Source: F1-120-MAGs238 sp964484185
Lineage (GTDB): Bacteria > Planctomycetota > Phycisphaerae > Phycisphaerales > UBA1924
DNA length: 64,000 bases
Reading direction: 5' to 3'
Assembly (NCBI GenBank): GCA_964484185.1
Contig: CAZAEQ010000004.1
Coordinates: forward strand, 1-64,000
Shown here piece after piece: positions 50,069-59,004 of the stretch. The notes beneath the pieces were generated by a model, which searched no databases, was not told where the DNA came from, and saw only the letters and a list, made by a program, of their open reading frames with translations. Each line of letters starts with the position of its first letter. Within the stretch, counting starts at the first letter, position 1. A program made the translations under genes and the position numbers.

Positions 50069-53000
50069 ATGTCAAAACTCGCACTTATATGTAGCTGTGG
50101 CGTCGCCGCATCGGTTCTTGCAGCCGACGGCGTCAATACCGGTCTCCCCGTTGAATCAAGTTTCCGGACCAGTGGCATCAAAGCCCCGGTCCAGAAAATC
50201 GATGCTGCCGTTGCTGGCCTTCCCAGCCAGCGCGACCTCGATAGCGAGGCCGCGATGATTGCTCGAAAGACGGCGGCTCTGGCGGAACAAGTTGGTCGCG
50301 CTTCAACCCGCGCCCCCTTTGCAGATGCAAAGACGCCCAACTTCTTCTACTTCAATAACGTTGCCATCCCGCTGAATCTCAAGCCTCAGATGGCGCTGAT
50401 GATTAATGCTGATGGGCTCGGAAATCAGAAGGCGATTGCCGCACAGGCACTCGCGCAGGCTGGCATTGCCATTACTCCAGATATCGACGCCGCGGCACGC
50501 TTTGTGGTGGTCCACCTTCAGGATGGTGCCAAGACCACGGAAGAAATGCGAGCACTTCTTGATCGTGTGCTGGCCACCGGCCTGGTCACGTTTGCCGCAC
50601 CGGTTTTCGACAATGAACTTATTGATGGTGGCTACCGCATTCCATCCCCACAAATCATGATTCGCGAGGATCGTGAAGATGCCAAAATGGCCGTGATGCC
50701 AGCTGGTGTCTCTATTCTTGAAGCATCGATCGGTCCGTCGACAGGAGTTTCGCAACTCATCTCCAGCAGCAGAAACGGTTTTGATGTCATGGCCCAGGCC
50801 AATGCCATGCATGTTTCACCGGGAATTCGCTGGGCAACTGTTGACTTTGTGCAGTCGTTGCAGCTCGCCTTCACTCCTGATGATCCGCTTTATGACACCC
50901 AGTGGCAGCACTTCCAAGCCAGCGATATCGACATGGATTCGCCGCTGGCCTGGGACTTCAGCGTCGGAAGCTCTGCGGTGAGAACTGCGGTTTTCGATAC
51001 CGGCACTCAGCTCAACCATCCCGACTTGAATGCGAGCGCGGGTCGCAACTTCACCACCGGCGCAGTAGGTGGCACCGGCGATGGTGGTCCGATCGACCCC
51101 TGTGACAATCACGGCACTGCGGTGGCTGGCTGCATTTCCGCCAGAATCGACAACGCCATCGGCCTCGCTGGCGGCGCGCCTGGAACATTCTCCATCGGCG
51201 AGCGCATTGCCGAACTCAACACTTCCAACTGTAATTCATTCTCAGCTTTTCAAGGTTCATGGCTTGTAAACGCCATCAACTACGCCCTGGGCCGCAGCGC
51301 AGAGGTTTCAAACTCTTCGTTCGGTATCGGCTTTGATCAGGCCGTTTCTGATGCTTACTCAGACACCGGCGATGTCATGGTGCACTGTGCCTCCAGCGGC
51401 AACAGCGGCGTGAGCACGATCGGTTTCCCATCGTCTGCGCCCTTTGTCATTTCCTGCGGCGGTTTCAATTCCGCTGGTAGTCGCTACGGCAACTGGGGCA
51501 CCGGGCTTGATGTCTGCGGACCTTCAGTCAGCGTGCCCTCAACCGATCGCACTGGTTCGAACGGTTACACCGGCAATGACTACAACAGCGTGACCGGCAC
51601 ATCGTTCTCAAGCCCGCTCACCGCATCAGTCGCCGCACTTTTCCGCTCAGAGTTCCCGTTCGCAACTGCCGCGGAAACCCGCACATCGGTCTATCTCGGC
51701 TGTGTCGATATCTTCGCGGCAGGCTATGACACCGACTCTGGCTATGGCCGAATCAACCTCAACAACACGCTTCTGGATCGCGCCAACTCCAACTACGACT
51801 GCTCACACGCTACCACGATCCCCGCTGTGATCGGCTCATACAACCCTGCGGTCTACTCGACACGCTGGGCGCTGAACAAGACCGTTGAGCCATTTGAAAA
51901 TTGTGAAGCAAGCGATGTCGGCACATCTTCATGTGTGTACTACAGGTTCACGCCGCCTTATACCGGACTCATCGGCATCAACACCAATGGCTCGGACTAC
52001 GACACCGTGCTTTCAATCTTTGAAAGCTGCACCAGCCTCTTCGGCAACCCCACACAGATCGCCTGCGATGACGATGGCGGCGATGGCACCCAGTCTCAGC
52101 TGCTCAACATCCCCGTTACCTATGGCAACCAGATTATTATCAAGGTTTCCAAATATGGCATGGCGGGCGGCGGCGGAAATCTCGATTTTAATTTCCAGTA
52201 CACTTCAACTGATCCAACCAACGACTTCTGCAGCAACGCAATCGTTATTCCCATCAGCGGGCTCACTGATACTTATACCTCACCGGTCATCGATAATCAG
52301 CTTGCTACTACATCTTCGTGCGAGAACGATGAATCGTGCGGCGCGGCAACGAACAGCAAATCCGTCTGGTGGAAGTTTACCGCTCCGTACTCAGGCACCG
52401 TGAATCTCGACACCGAGTTGTCTGACTTTGACACTGTCCTCTCGGTTTTCCCAGAGTGTGCAGGCCAAATTATCGGCAACTGCATTCGCTACTCCAGCAT
52501 CGCCTGCCATGATGACATCGACGGTGCCAACAACCGCCAGTCACGCATCACAGGTCTGAATGTCAACGCCGGCGAAGATTACCTGGTGAAAGTCGCAAGC
52601 TACGGCACGACTACCGGCGGCGGCGCTCGCCTTCGCCTCGCCTACACCATGAACCCGCCAAGCAATGACGACTGCGCTGACGCAGCCACTATTCCATCCG
52701 CTAACACTTCGATCCAGTGGTCATCAGCCCTCATCAATGCTCGCGCAGCAACAACTGAATCGTGCCAGAACTCCATGAGTTGCGGCCTCAACAATGTTCG
52801 CTCTATCTGGTGGGAATTCACTCCTCCACGCGATGGCCGCATGAACCTCAATACCGTTGGCTCAAACTATGACACGGTACTCTCGGCACATACAGCGTGT
52901 GCTCGCCTGGTTGGCGGCAACTGCCTTGGAGCGTCCACTCTTGCCTGTAACGACGACGATGGCGCGGCAGTTACTTCGCGCTTGACCAACTTCATTGTGA

Positions 53001-53254
53001 ACGGTGGTACCACCTACCGCTTCAACGTCTCCGCGTACAACAATGGCGACGCCGGCGACGGCAAACTCAATATTCAGTGGGTTGCTGATTGCCCGGCCGA
53101 CTGGAACGATGACGATGTCGTCGACTTCTTTGACTACCTGGACTTCCTCGATTCCTTTAACAGCGGCACACTTGCTGGCGATTTCAATGACGACCAGGTC
53201 GTTGACTTCTTCGACTACCTCGACTTCGTGAACACCTTCTCCGGCGGCTGCTAA
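50069..53254 (+). CDS. Secreted subtilisin-like (S8) serine protease with three PPC-like domains and dockerin-like module
   Basis: 1061 residues; the ATG at 50069 has a GAGG site 6 bases upstream. Signal peptide about 1-18. A propeptide-like region (about 40-280) precedes the S8 domain with the triad Asp310 (VFDTGTQLNHPDL), His348 (DNHGTAVAG) and Ser512 (GTSFSSPLTA), and the oxyanion Asn in ASSGNSG. Three repeats of about 125 residues follow, each with a YYRFTPPYTG / WWKFTAPYSG / WWEFTPPRDG core and a YDTVLS strand, resembling pre-peptidase C-terminal domains. The last 54 residues are the EF-hand module. It is predicted to be an extracellular or surface-held endopeptidase, monocistronic between two terminators. 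Confidence 0.94.
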   Translation: MSKLALICSCGVAASVLAADGVNTGLPVESSFRTSGIKAPVQKIDAAVAGLPSQRDLDSEAAMIARKTAALAEQVGRASTRAPFADAKTPNFFYFNNVAIPLNLKPQMALMINADGLGNQKAIAAQALAQAGIAITPDIDAAARFVVVHLQDGAKTTEEMRALLDRVLATGLVTFAAPVFDNELIDGGYRIPSPQIMIREDREDAKMAVMPAGVSILEASIGPSTGVSQLISSSRNGFDVMAQANAMHVSPGIRWATVDFVQSLQLAFTPDDPLYDTQWQHFQASDIDMDSPLAWDFSVGSSAVRTAVFDTGTQLNHPDLNASAGRNFTTGAVGGTGDGGPIDPCDNHGTAVAGCISARIDNAIGLAGGAPGTFSIGERIAELNTSNCNSFSAFQGSWLVNAINYALGRSAEVSNSSFGIGFDQAVSDAYSDTGDVMVHCASSGNSGVSTIGFPSSAPFVISCGGFNSAGSRYGNWGTGLDVCGPSVSVPSTDRTGSNGYTGNDYNSVTGTSFSSPLTASVAALFRSEFPFATAAETRTSVYLGCVDIFAAGYDTDSGYGRINLNNTLLDRANSNYDCSHATTIPAVIGSYNPAVYSTRWALNKTVEPFENCEASDVGTSSCVYYRFTPPYTGLIGINTNGSDYDTVLSIFESCTSLFGNPTQIACDDDGGDGTQSQLLNIPVTYGNQIIIKVSKYGMAGGGGNLDFNFQYTSTDPTNDFCSNAIVIPISGLTDTYTSPVIDNQLATTSSCENDESCGAATNSKSVWWKFTAPYSGTVNLDTELSDFDTVLSVFPECAGQIIGNCIRYSSIACHDDIDGANNRQSRITGLNVNAGEDYLVKVASYGTTTGGGARLRLAYTMNPPSNDDCADAATIPSANTSIQWSSALINARAATTESCQNSMSCGLNNVRSIWWEFTPPRDGRMNLNTVGSNYDTVLSAHTACARLVGGNCLGASTLACNDDDGAAVTSRLTNFIVNGGTTYRFNVSAYNNGDAGDGKLNIQWVADCPADWNDDDVVDFFDYLDFLDSFNSGTLAGDFNDDQVVDFFDYLDFVNTFSGGC
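53090..53251 (+). repeat. 54-residue paired EF-hand module of the subtilase
   Basis: CPADWNDDDVVDFFDYLDF...AGDFNDDQVVDFFDYLDF...SGGC, again exactly 54 residues Cys to Cys although the linker between repeats differs completely (NSGTLAG). Confidence 0.9.
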
Positions 53255-53289
53255 ACCCACCCGCCCTGTACATTGCCCCAATTCCCCAT

Positions 53290-53329
53290 GCGCGAGGCTC
53301 GGAAGAAATTCCGGGCCTCACGCTTTTTT
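53290..53329 (+). terminator. Intrinsic terminator after the subtilase gene
   Basis: GCGCGAGGC-T-CGGAA (from 53290) pairs with TTCCG-G-GCCTC-A-CGC (to 53323) around GAAA, followed by TTTTTT. The T-run overlaps the stop codon of the convergent PIN-TRAM gene. Confidence 0.85.
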
Positions 53330-54716
53330 AGCGACGTGGATTGCGAGGCGTTGTGCCGCGGATGGTCTTTGGCGGTACCGGTGGAAATGGTCCGCGTCTT
53401 GGCGTCTCAGTTTTGGTGGGCTCCGAACTGGCTTCTGGAATGCGGGTCTCTTCGACTGTTTCGGACTCGGGTTCGGACTCGCGTGCAGGTTTGTTTTCTG
53501 GCACTTCTGCTTCAGCAACAACGCCTTCGTCCACCGGTTCAGCGGCCTGGGCGGCATTGTCTACTGGGGGCGCTGCTTCCTTTACCACCCGTGCAAACAG
53601 CAGGCGGCCTGCGCTGGTGCTCATGGTTGATCCGATCATGAGCGGCACGATCTGGCCAACATAGTCGCCGCCATCTTCGGCAACAACCATGGTTCCATCT
53701 TCGAGATAGCCAACACCCTGACCAACCTGCTCACCCTTGCGCGACAGCCGCAACGTGATCGCATCGCCCGGGCCCAGTTGCGGCTTCAAAGCATTACTCA
53801 AGTCAGCCATGAACAGCACAGGGACAGCGCGAATCTCAGCAACTCGGCGCAAGCCCGAATCGGTCGTCACAATCATCGAGCGCGTTGCCAGTGCGAGTTC
53901 CACCAGCATCTCATCGACCCCCCGCTGCTTGTCGCCGGGGTGGGTTTCATCAACCGTGACATCGATACCAGCGAACCGCTGCAGGCGCGTCATCATGTCC
54001 AGGCCGCGGCGGCCGCGGGAACGGCGGTTTCTGTCCGCGCTGTCTGCCAGCATCTGAAGTTCTGAAATCACAAATCGAGGAACAACGACCGGGCTCTGAA
54101 TAAGTCCAGTCTGTGCAACTTCAACAATGCGACCATCGATCAACGCACTGGTATCGAGCATGAGCGGGCGCGGACCACGCAACTGCTTGGCAAATTCCAC
54201 ATACGGAATAACGAGTCGGAAGTCGTCCTGGGTCTGCAAGACGATTGAAATCGCCAGGTATGCCAGCGCGATGCCGATCAGCACCTTTGTCGATCCAATA
54301 AGCTCCAGAGCCTTGATGTCGTAGCTGGTGGCAATCAGGTCAATAACAAATCCGACTGCGATCGTCGCGAGCACAGCGCCAAGCAGGCCGAAGAAAATCG
54401 AAAAGAGTGTCGAGATTTTTTTGGTAGGTGTAAAGACGTCAGCCAGCACCACGATTGACGCGATGATGCCCGCGACCGCCAGCGTGATGTGCCAGGAGAT
54501 TGTGAGTTCAAGCGAGCGCTGCGACCCGACATCGAATTTGATGATCGTCAGAAGAGTGACGGTTGCAAAAAGCGCCAGAAAGAGAATGCGGGTGAGCGAC
54601 AGCAGGAACGCCCGCTGACGTTTGGCGGCGTGGAGCGGATGCAGCAGGTCATCGAACTTGTCGTTGACCGGGCTTGCGATAGGCCTGGGCGGGGAGTTGT
54701 TTTCGGGTTCTGTCAC
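53328..54716 (-). CDS. PIN-TRAM domain membrane protein (YacL-like)
   Basis: 462 residues, starting with GTG at 54716. Four hydrophobic helices (about 38-175) are followed by a PIN nuclease-type domain: LMLDTSALIDGRI provides the first acidic residue, then ISELQMLADSADRNRRSRGRRGLDMMTRL, and IVTTDSGLRRVAEI the last acidic cluster. A TRAM-like RNA-binding segment follows (KGEQVGQGVGYLEDGTMVVAEDG), then a long Glu/Pro-rich disordered tail not found in the short YacL proteins. Probably a membrane-bound RNase or RNA-binding factor. The stop codon sits in the T-run of the convergent subtilase terminator. Confidence 0.9.
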   Translation of the reverse strand: MTEPENNSPPRPIASPVNDKFDDLLHPLHAAKRQRAFLLSLTRILFLALFATVTLLTIIKFDVGSQRSLELTISWHITLAVAGIIASIVVLADVFTPTKKISTLFSIFFGLLGAVLATIAVGFVIDLIATSYDIKALELIGSTKVLIGIALAYLAISIVLQTQDDFRLVIPYVEFAKQLRGPRPLMLDTSALIDGRIVEVAQTGLIQSPVVVPRFVISELQMLADSADRNRRSRGRRGLDMMTRLQRFAGIDVTVDETHPGDKQRGVDEMLVELALATRSMIVTTDSGLRRVAEIRAVPVLFMADLSNALKPQLGPGDAITLRLSRKGEQVGQGVGYLEDGTMVVAEDGGDYVGQIVPLMIGSTMSTSAGRLLFARVVKEAAPPVDNAAQAAEPVDEGVVAEAEVPENKPARESEPESETVEETRIPEASSEPTKTETPRRGPFPPVPPKTIRGTTPRNPRR

Positions 54717-54793
54717 TCGCTAGTAGTCTATTCGGCATGAAGTGCTGGTGAGATGCCGCAAAAGTGGGGTTTTCTGACATACTCTAGCGGCGT

Positions 54794-54867
54794 GCGCGGG
54801 TAGCTCAGCTGGATAGAGCTCCGGATTTCTAATCCGGCGGTCGTGGGTTCGAATCCCACCCCGCGCG
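54794..54867 (+). tRNA. tRNA-Arg (anticodon UCU)
   Basis: A complete 74-base cloverleaf without encoded CCA. Acceptor GCGCGGG (54794-54800) pairs with CCCGCGC (54860-54866), discriminator G. Anticodon stem CCGGA/TCCGG holds loop TTTCTAA, anticodon TCT, which reads AGA/AGG. T-arm GTGGG-TTCGAAT-CCCAC is canonical. Confidence 0.97.
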
Positions 54868-54882
54868 TTTGATGCAGTGATT

Positions 54883-55365
54883 ATGAGCGAATCCGCCGCC
54901 AATCTCTGGAAGCGACTCCGCCTTTGTAGCCGGCTGCTGCGGATTGCGGCAATTGCCAGTCTGATCGCCTTTCTGCTTTCGATGGTTATGTCGCTGGTGG
55001 TTTTTTCGCCCTTCAACTCACTGGTAATTGCTATTTCTGGGGGCGGTGTGGCGGTATCAGGGAATACCGCAGGGTCTGGCAGCGCCTCGGAAACGGTGAG
55101 CGGTCCGATTCAGGTGCATCTGCTGGAGGGATCGCAGCGCTTTGCAGCCATGAGTTTCAGCACAGTCTGGCACGATATCGGGTTTCGACAAGTCAATATA
55201 CCAATATATTTTATCTTTGTGATCTTTGCGGTCCTCGCAGTGGTTACAGGCCGGAAGACGGACGCGGCAGCGAAGCATGCAGATCTGTGCCACCACTGCG
55301 GCTATGTGCGGGGAGCCGGTTTGCCGGCGCGATGTCCGGAGTGCGGGCATACTGCAAGGCTTTGA
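54883..55365 (+). CDS. Small membrane protein with C-terminal zinc ribbon
   Basis: 160 residues from the ATG at 54883, 16 bases after the tRNA gene. Helix 1 spans about 21-46 and helix 2 about 108-126; the intervening periplasmic loop is Gly/Ser-rich (GGGVAVSGNTAGSGSASE). The cytoplasmic tail ends in CHHCGYVRGAGLPARCPECG, a two-CxxC zinc ribbon of a type frequent in planctomycete membrane proteins. Function unknown. Confidence 0.7.
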   Translation: MSESAANLWKRLRLCSRLLRIAAIASLIAFLLSMVMSLVVFSPFNSLVIAISGGGVAVSGNTAGSGSASETVSGPIQVHLLEGSQRFAAMSFSTVWHDIGFRQVNIPIYFIFVIFAVLAVVTGRKTDAAAKHADLCHHCGYVRGAGLPARCPECGHTARL

Positions 55366-55372
55366 GTGAATC

Positions 55373-57457
55373 TCAGACGGTGCGCACTTCCGCGCCGATT
55401 TCTTTCTTGAGTTTCTCGGTGACGCTTGCCACCTGCGGATCTACTTCTTCATGGCGAAGCGTGCGACCGCCATCGCGGAAACGCAGGCGGGCTGTGACTG
55501 ATTTCTTGCCCTGCCCAATCTGCTTGCCGCGATAGGTGTAGACGAAATTGATGGCTTCCAGACGATCGATCGCGCTGGCGTTGATCAGCGACTCGATCGA
55601 ACCCCACGTGGCGCTTTCGCCCACGATGAAGGAAATATCACGCTCGATCGCCGGGAACGCCGGGAGCGGATTAATGCTTGTCAGCGGCGGGAAAAGTGCA
55701 ACCAGAGCCTCAAGGTCTACCTCGGCCGCGATGATCTGGCGTTCAAGCCCGTATTCATCCTGGAGCGCCTTGGTGAGCAATCCGTAGTGGCCGATGGGAC
55801 GGCCATTGAGAGAAAGATGTGCATGAGCTTTGGAGTCGAATGCGGCCATAGGACAGGGTTTTGACTCAACGACCAGTTTGGCATTTGGGCCACCCAATGC
55901 GCGAACAACGGCTTCAAGTGCGCCGCGCATGGCGCGGACACCGGCCTGCTTGCGATCAATATCCTTGTCGCCGGCGGGACAGTCCATCAGCATCGAGAGC
56001 ATCCACATCTGGTTGCTCGCGCTTCCATCCTGTGAAAACACGAGCGAAGTCTCGAAGAGCCGGATGCCCTGTTCGGTGTCGTTCTTGGCATCTTGATTCG
56101 CCCGGCGGCAGGCAAGCAAACTCGGCAAGACGCTGGGGCGAAGCGCCGGATCAGCCTTGCGACGATCATCATCGACTTCGATCAGCGTTTGCGTCGGGTG
56201 CAGGAATGGCTTTGCAAGTTTGGGGTTGATGAACGTAAAGGTCACGGTCTCAAAGAAGCCCAGACCATTCAAACAGTTGGCGAGCTCTCGCAAGGCACGC
56301 TGATTCTCCTGCGGCGGCTTGACGATAACGCCCATCGTCGGCAGTGTCGGGATGGCATCCAGCCCCTTAATGCGGCCAACTTCTTCGATGAGATCAACTT
56401 CGCGATTGATGTCGGTCCGCCAGTGCGGCACGGTGCACGTCAATGTGCCGCCGGAGGTTGCGACCGCAAAACCAAGCGATTCCAGGCGACGGACCGCCTC
56501 GCTCGGATCAATCGCGTAACCAAGGTATTCACTGAGTCGTGCGGCACGAAGCGTCACTGTTTTGGGCGCGGGGAGAGGTGCGCCCGCGATGAGGATTCCA
56601 TCGCACACTGTGCCGCCGGCAACTTCAAGAATGATTGAGGTCAGGCGGTCGTTGGCTGCTTCAACAGTCGCCGCCGGGACAATGCGTTCAAAACGATGGG
56701 ACGCATCGGTGCGAAGTGCGTGGCGGCGGGAAGCGCGGCGAATCGTGACCGGATCCCACGTGGCAACTTCGATGGCGACATCAGTCGTTGCATCTGTGAC
56801 TTCTGATTCCTTGCCGCCCATGACGCCGGCGAGGCTCTGCGCGATGTTCTGATCAGCAACAACAAGCTCATCCGCGGCGAGCGTGCGGGACTTTCCATCA
56901 AGCGTTGTGAGCTTTTCGCCAGCAGTTGCATAGCGAACGATGAGAGTCTTGCCGGCGAGGCGATTGAGATCAAACGCGTGCGAGGGGTTGCCCAGCTCGA
57001 AAGAGATGTAATTGGTGGCATCGACGATGTTGTTGATGGAGCGTTGACCAACAGATTCGATCGCCTTTACAAGCCACGCCGGGCTCGGGCCAACTTTGAC
57101 ACCCTTGATCACGCGGAGCGTGAAGCGCGGGCAAACTTCGGGGACTCGGTTCTCCAGCCTGGCAACCTGGTTGACTGACTCAGTGCCAGCAGGAAACGGC
57201 TTGCGTGCAGGGAGTTTGAGAGCAGTGCCGGTGACGGCGGCGATCTCGCGCGCGAGCCCGATAAGACTCAGGCAGTCGCCGCGGTTTGAAGTGATTTCCA
57301 CATCGAGGTTGGTATCGCCTCCGACGAGCGGTTCACGGCTTTCAATTGGAAAGCCTGCGTTCGTGAGCGCGGTCTCGATTGCCTCGGCAGTGAGAGGGCC
57401 GGGGGACGATGGGCTTGAGGAGAGGAGTGAATTGAGCCATGAGGCGCTTGCATGCAT
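55373..57457 (-). CDS. pheT: Phenylalanyl-tRNA synthetase beta subunit lacking the tRNA-binding OB domain
   Basis: 694 residues from the ATG at 57457; bacterial PheT is usually about 790-800. The N-terminal part (ASWLNSLL, ALTNAGFPIESREPL) passes straight into DVEITSNRGDCLSLIGLAREIA, the B3/B4 module, without the roughly 100-residue EMAP/OB tRNA-binding domain normally between them. The remaining domains are present: B3/4 (about 70-260), B5 with SEYLGYAID (about 290-360), the core with REVDLIEEVGRIKGLDAIP, and the C-terminal FDX-ACB (FPAIERDISFIV...FVYTYRGKQIGQGKKSVTARLRF). No pheS is present in the window, so the two subunits are not adjacent here. Confidence 0.92.
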   Translation of the reverse strand: MHASASWLNSLLSSSPSSPGPLTAEAIETALTNAGFPIESREPLVGGDTNLDVEITSNRGDCLSLIGLAREIAAVTGTALKLPARKPFPAGTESVNQVARLENRVPEVCPRFTLRVIKGVKVGPSPAWLVKAIESVGQRSINNIVDATNYISFELGNPSHAFDLNRLAGKTLIVRYATAGEKLTTLDGKSRTLAADELVVADQNIAQSLAGVMGGKESEVTDATTDVAIEVATWDPVTIRRASRRHALRTDASHRFERIVPAATVEAANDRLTSIILEVAGGTVCDGILIAGAPLPAPKTVTLRAARLSEYLGYAIDPSEAVRRLESLGFAVATSGGTLTCTVPHWRTDINREVDLIEEVGRIKGLDAIPTLPTMGVIVKPPQENQRALRELANCLNGLGFFETVTFTFINPKLAKPFLHPTQTLIEVDDDRRKADPALRPSVLPSLLACRRANQDAKNDTEQGIRLFETSLVFSQDGSASNQMWMLSMLMDCPAGDKDIDRKQAGVRAMRGALEAVVRALGGPNAKLVVESKPCPMAAFDSKAHAHLSLNGRPIGHYGLLTKALQDEYGLERQIIAAEVDLEALVALFPPLTSINPLPAFPAIERDISFIVGESATWGSIESLINASAIDRLEAINFVYTYRGKQIGQGKKSVTARLRFRDGGRTLRHEEVDPQVASVTEKLKKEIGAEVRTV

Positions 57458-57911
57458 AAGAGTGGAGGGTAGGAATCGCGATGCGTTCAATTGGACCCGG
57501 CCCCAATCTTGCGCCTTGCCGATCGGGCTCGCAGAATCCTGACCCTTTGTTGAAACCGGAAGTTACAACGCCGCGAATAACTATGCAGATAACCAGCAAC
57601 CCCCTATTCGAGGTGTGTGGGTTTTGCGCTGGTGATGGGAAACCTGCCAAATTCACTGGCAGGGGCGGAAAATGAATGTAACTCTCTTGATACCAATAAC
57701 TTAGAAATCTGTTACCAGACATGGTCCGATAGTGTCACGGACCAGGCCGGGCAGCAGCGGTTCTTATTGGAAACGGACTTCCGACCATTTTTTGTTGGCG
57801 TTCTGCAAATCATGGTGCATGTTATAACTGTGGATGTGTGTGAGCAGGGCCGGTGGTTCACGTTCCAAAACAGGGGGAACGTGGCTGTCGGTGTAAGGAA
57901 ACGGTGGGAAT
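57458..57911. other. 454-base divergent region (pheT / secreted protein)
   Basis: No gene-like frame. The right side is a probable promoter and leader for the secreted half-module protein: TTCTGC (57800-57805) and TATAAC lie 16 bases apart at the right distance, and the leader contains an 8-bp hairpin (57859-57883). The left 250 bases are featureless. Confidence 0.5.
57859..57883 (+). promoter_or_regulatory. Leader hairpin ahead of the half-module protein gene
   Basis: CACGTTCC (57859-57866) and GGAACGTG (57876-57883) are a perfect inverted repeat around AAAACAGGG, ending 28 bases before the ATG. It could be an mRNA-stabilising hairpin or an operator; no T-run follows. Confidence 0.4.
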
Positions 57912-58910
57912 ATGAGATTTGCATGTGTGTGGGCGTTGGTGGGTGTCATTGCGCAAGCTGCTTCAGCGTTGCCGCGAGAATCAGTAACATTTAACAATGT
58001 AGACAGTAACGGCGCGCTAGGCAACGCCGCAAATGTTGTGCTGCAGAACCAGTTCAACGGCGGCTATTCGGTGCAGCGACTCAACATCACTGCGACACTT
58101 CAGTCATTGAGCGCTGCCACCCAGCCACGCGAAGCGCGAATTCAGATTATGCGGCCCAACGGCGCCTCGACTGTCATTGCGCAGCCGTTCACATCGAGCA
58201 GCTCGTTTGGAACGGTCACCGTCTCCATGTCGATCACAGTTAATCCGGCCGAAGCTGCTGGCAACTGGCTCTTCCGTTTCTACGAATCCTTCGATGATGG
58301 CGGCGTAAACGTTGTCGATGCCCGCTGGACATCGATTCAGATTGAACTTGATGACTCGCTTGGCCCGCCGCTGATTGACCTCGGCGACATTGGCAGCGCG
58401 GCTGACATTCATCAGAACCTCGAGATCGCATCGAACCAGGTGCGCTGGGTACGTTTCACCGTCTCGCTTCCCGCATCTGCCGAAGCACAGCGATATCTTG
58501 ATCTTGATACCGAAGGTACCACGATCACTAATTCAGATACCGTGATGGCTCTGTACAATTCACAGGGCCACAAAATTGCCGAAGACAACGACGATGGCTC
58601 CAACTTCCTCAGCGCTCTGAGCTTTGGGTTGACCAACTTTGTTCGTCCGGCGATTGGAAACGGCATCCCTGGCAACAGCCGCGATGGAGCGCTTGAGCCC
58701 GGCGAATATTTCCTGGCAATCGGCGGGTTCCCGATGACCTGCAACGCAACCAACTTTGACGCAACCAGCACCTCAAACGCGAGCGGATCGCTGCTGATGA
58801 ACATCAAGGGCGGCCGCTATTGCCGGGCTGATTACAACAACGATGGCGTGATCGACTTCTTTGATTACCTCGACTTTGTGCAGGAATTCTCGTCCGGCTG
58901 CGGTGAGTAA
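57912..58910 (+). CDS. Secreted protein ending in a single (half) EF-hand module
   Basis: 332 residues with a signal peptide (about 1-19, ending ASA). Residues 25-155 form a beta-sandwich (VTVSMSITVNPAEAAGNWLFRFYESFDDGG, similar to proprotein-convertase P domains). Residues 160-300 resemble a PPC-like beta domain (VRWVRFTVSLPASAEAQRYLDLD; EPGEYFLAIGG). The C-terminus is a single 27-residue cysteine-bounded EF-hand repeat instead of the usual pair. No catalytic motif is evident; probably a binding or inhibitory surface protein. A strong terminator follows. Confidence 0.8.
   Translation: MRFACVWALVGVIAQAASALPRESVTFNNVDSNGALGNAANVVLQNQFNGGYSVQRLNITATLQSLSAATQPREARIQIMRPNGASTVIAQPFTSSSSFGTVTVSMSITVNPAEAAGNWLFRFYESFDDGGVNVVDARWTSIQIELDDSLGPPLIDLGDIGSAADIHQNLEIASNQVRWVRFTVSLPASAEAQRYLDLDTEGTTITNSDTVMALYNSQGHKIAEDNDDGSNFLSALSFGLTNFVRPAIGNGIPGNSRDGALEPGEYFLAIGGFPMTCNATNFDATSTSNASGSLLMNIKGGRYCRADYNNDGVIDFFDYLDFVQEFSSGCGE
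58821..58901 (+). repeat. 27-residue half EF-hand module
   Basis: CRADYNNDGVIDFFDYLDF...SSGC, 27 residues Cys to Cys: exactly one repeat unit, keeping both flanking cysteines of the 54-residue form. Confidence 0.9.
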
Positions 58911-58935
58911 CTTGCCGCCGATAGTGTGAACAAAC

Positions 58936-58975
58936 ACGCCGCGGAATGCTTGGAGAAGCATTCCGCGGCGTTCGT
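58936..58975 (+). terminator. Intrinsic terminator between convergent genes
   Basis: ACGCCGCGGAATGCTT (58936-58951) and AAGCATTCCGCGGCGT (58956-58971) form a perfect 16-bp stem around GGAG, followed by CGTTTT on the plus strand. It also lies 29 bases after the lpoB stop on the minus strand and probably serves both. Confidence 0.9.
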
Positions 58976-59004
58976 TTTGGCAGGTCCTCAGAATGTCTGG
59001 CGAT

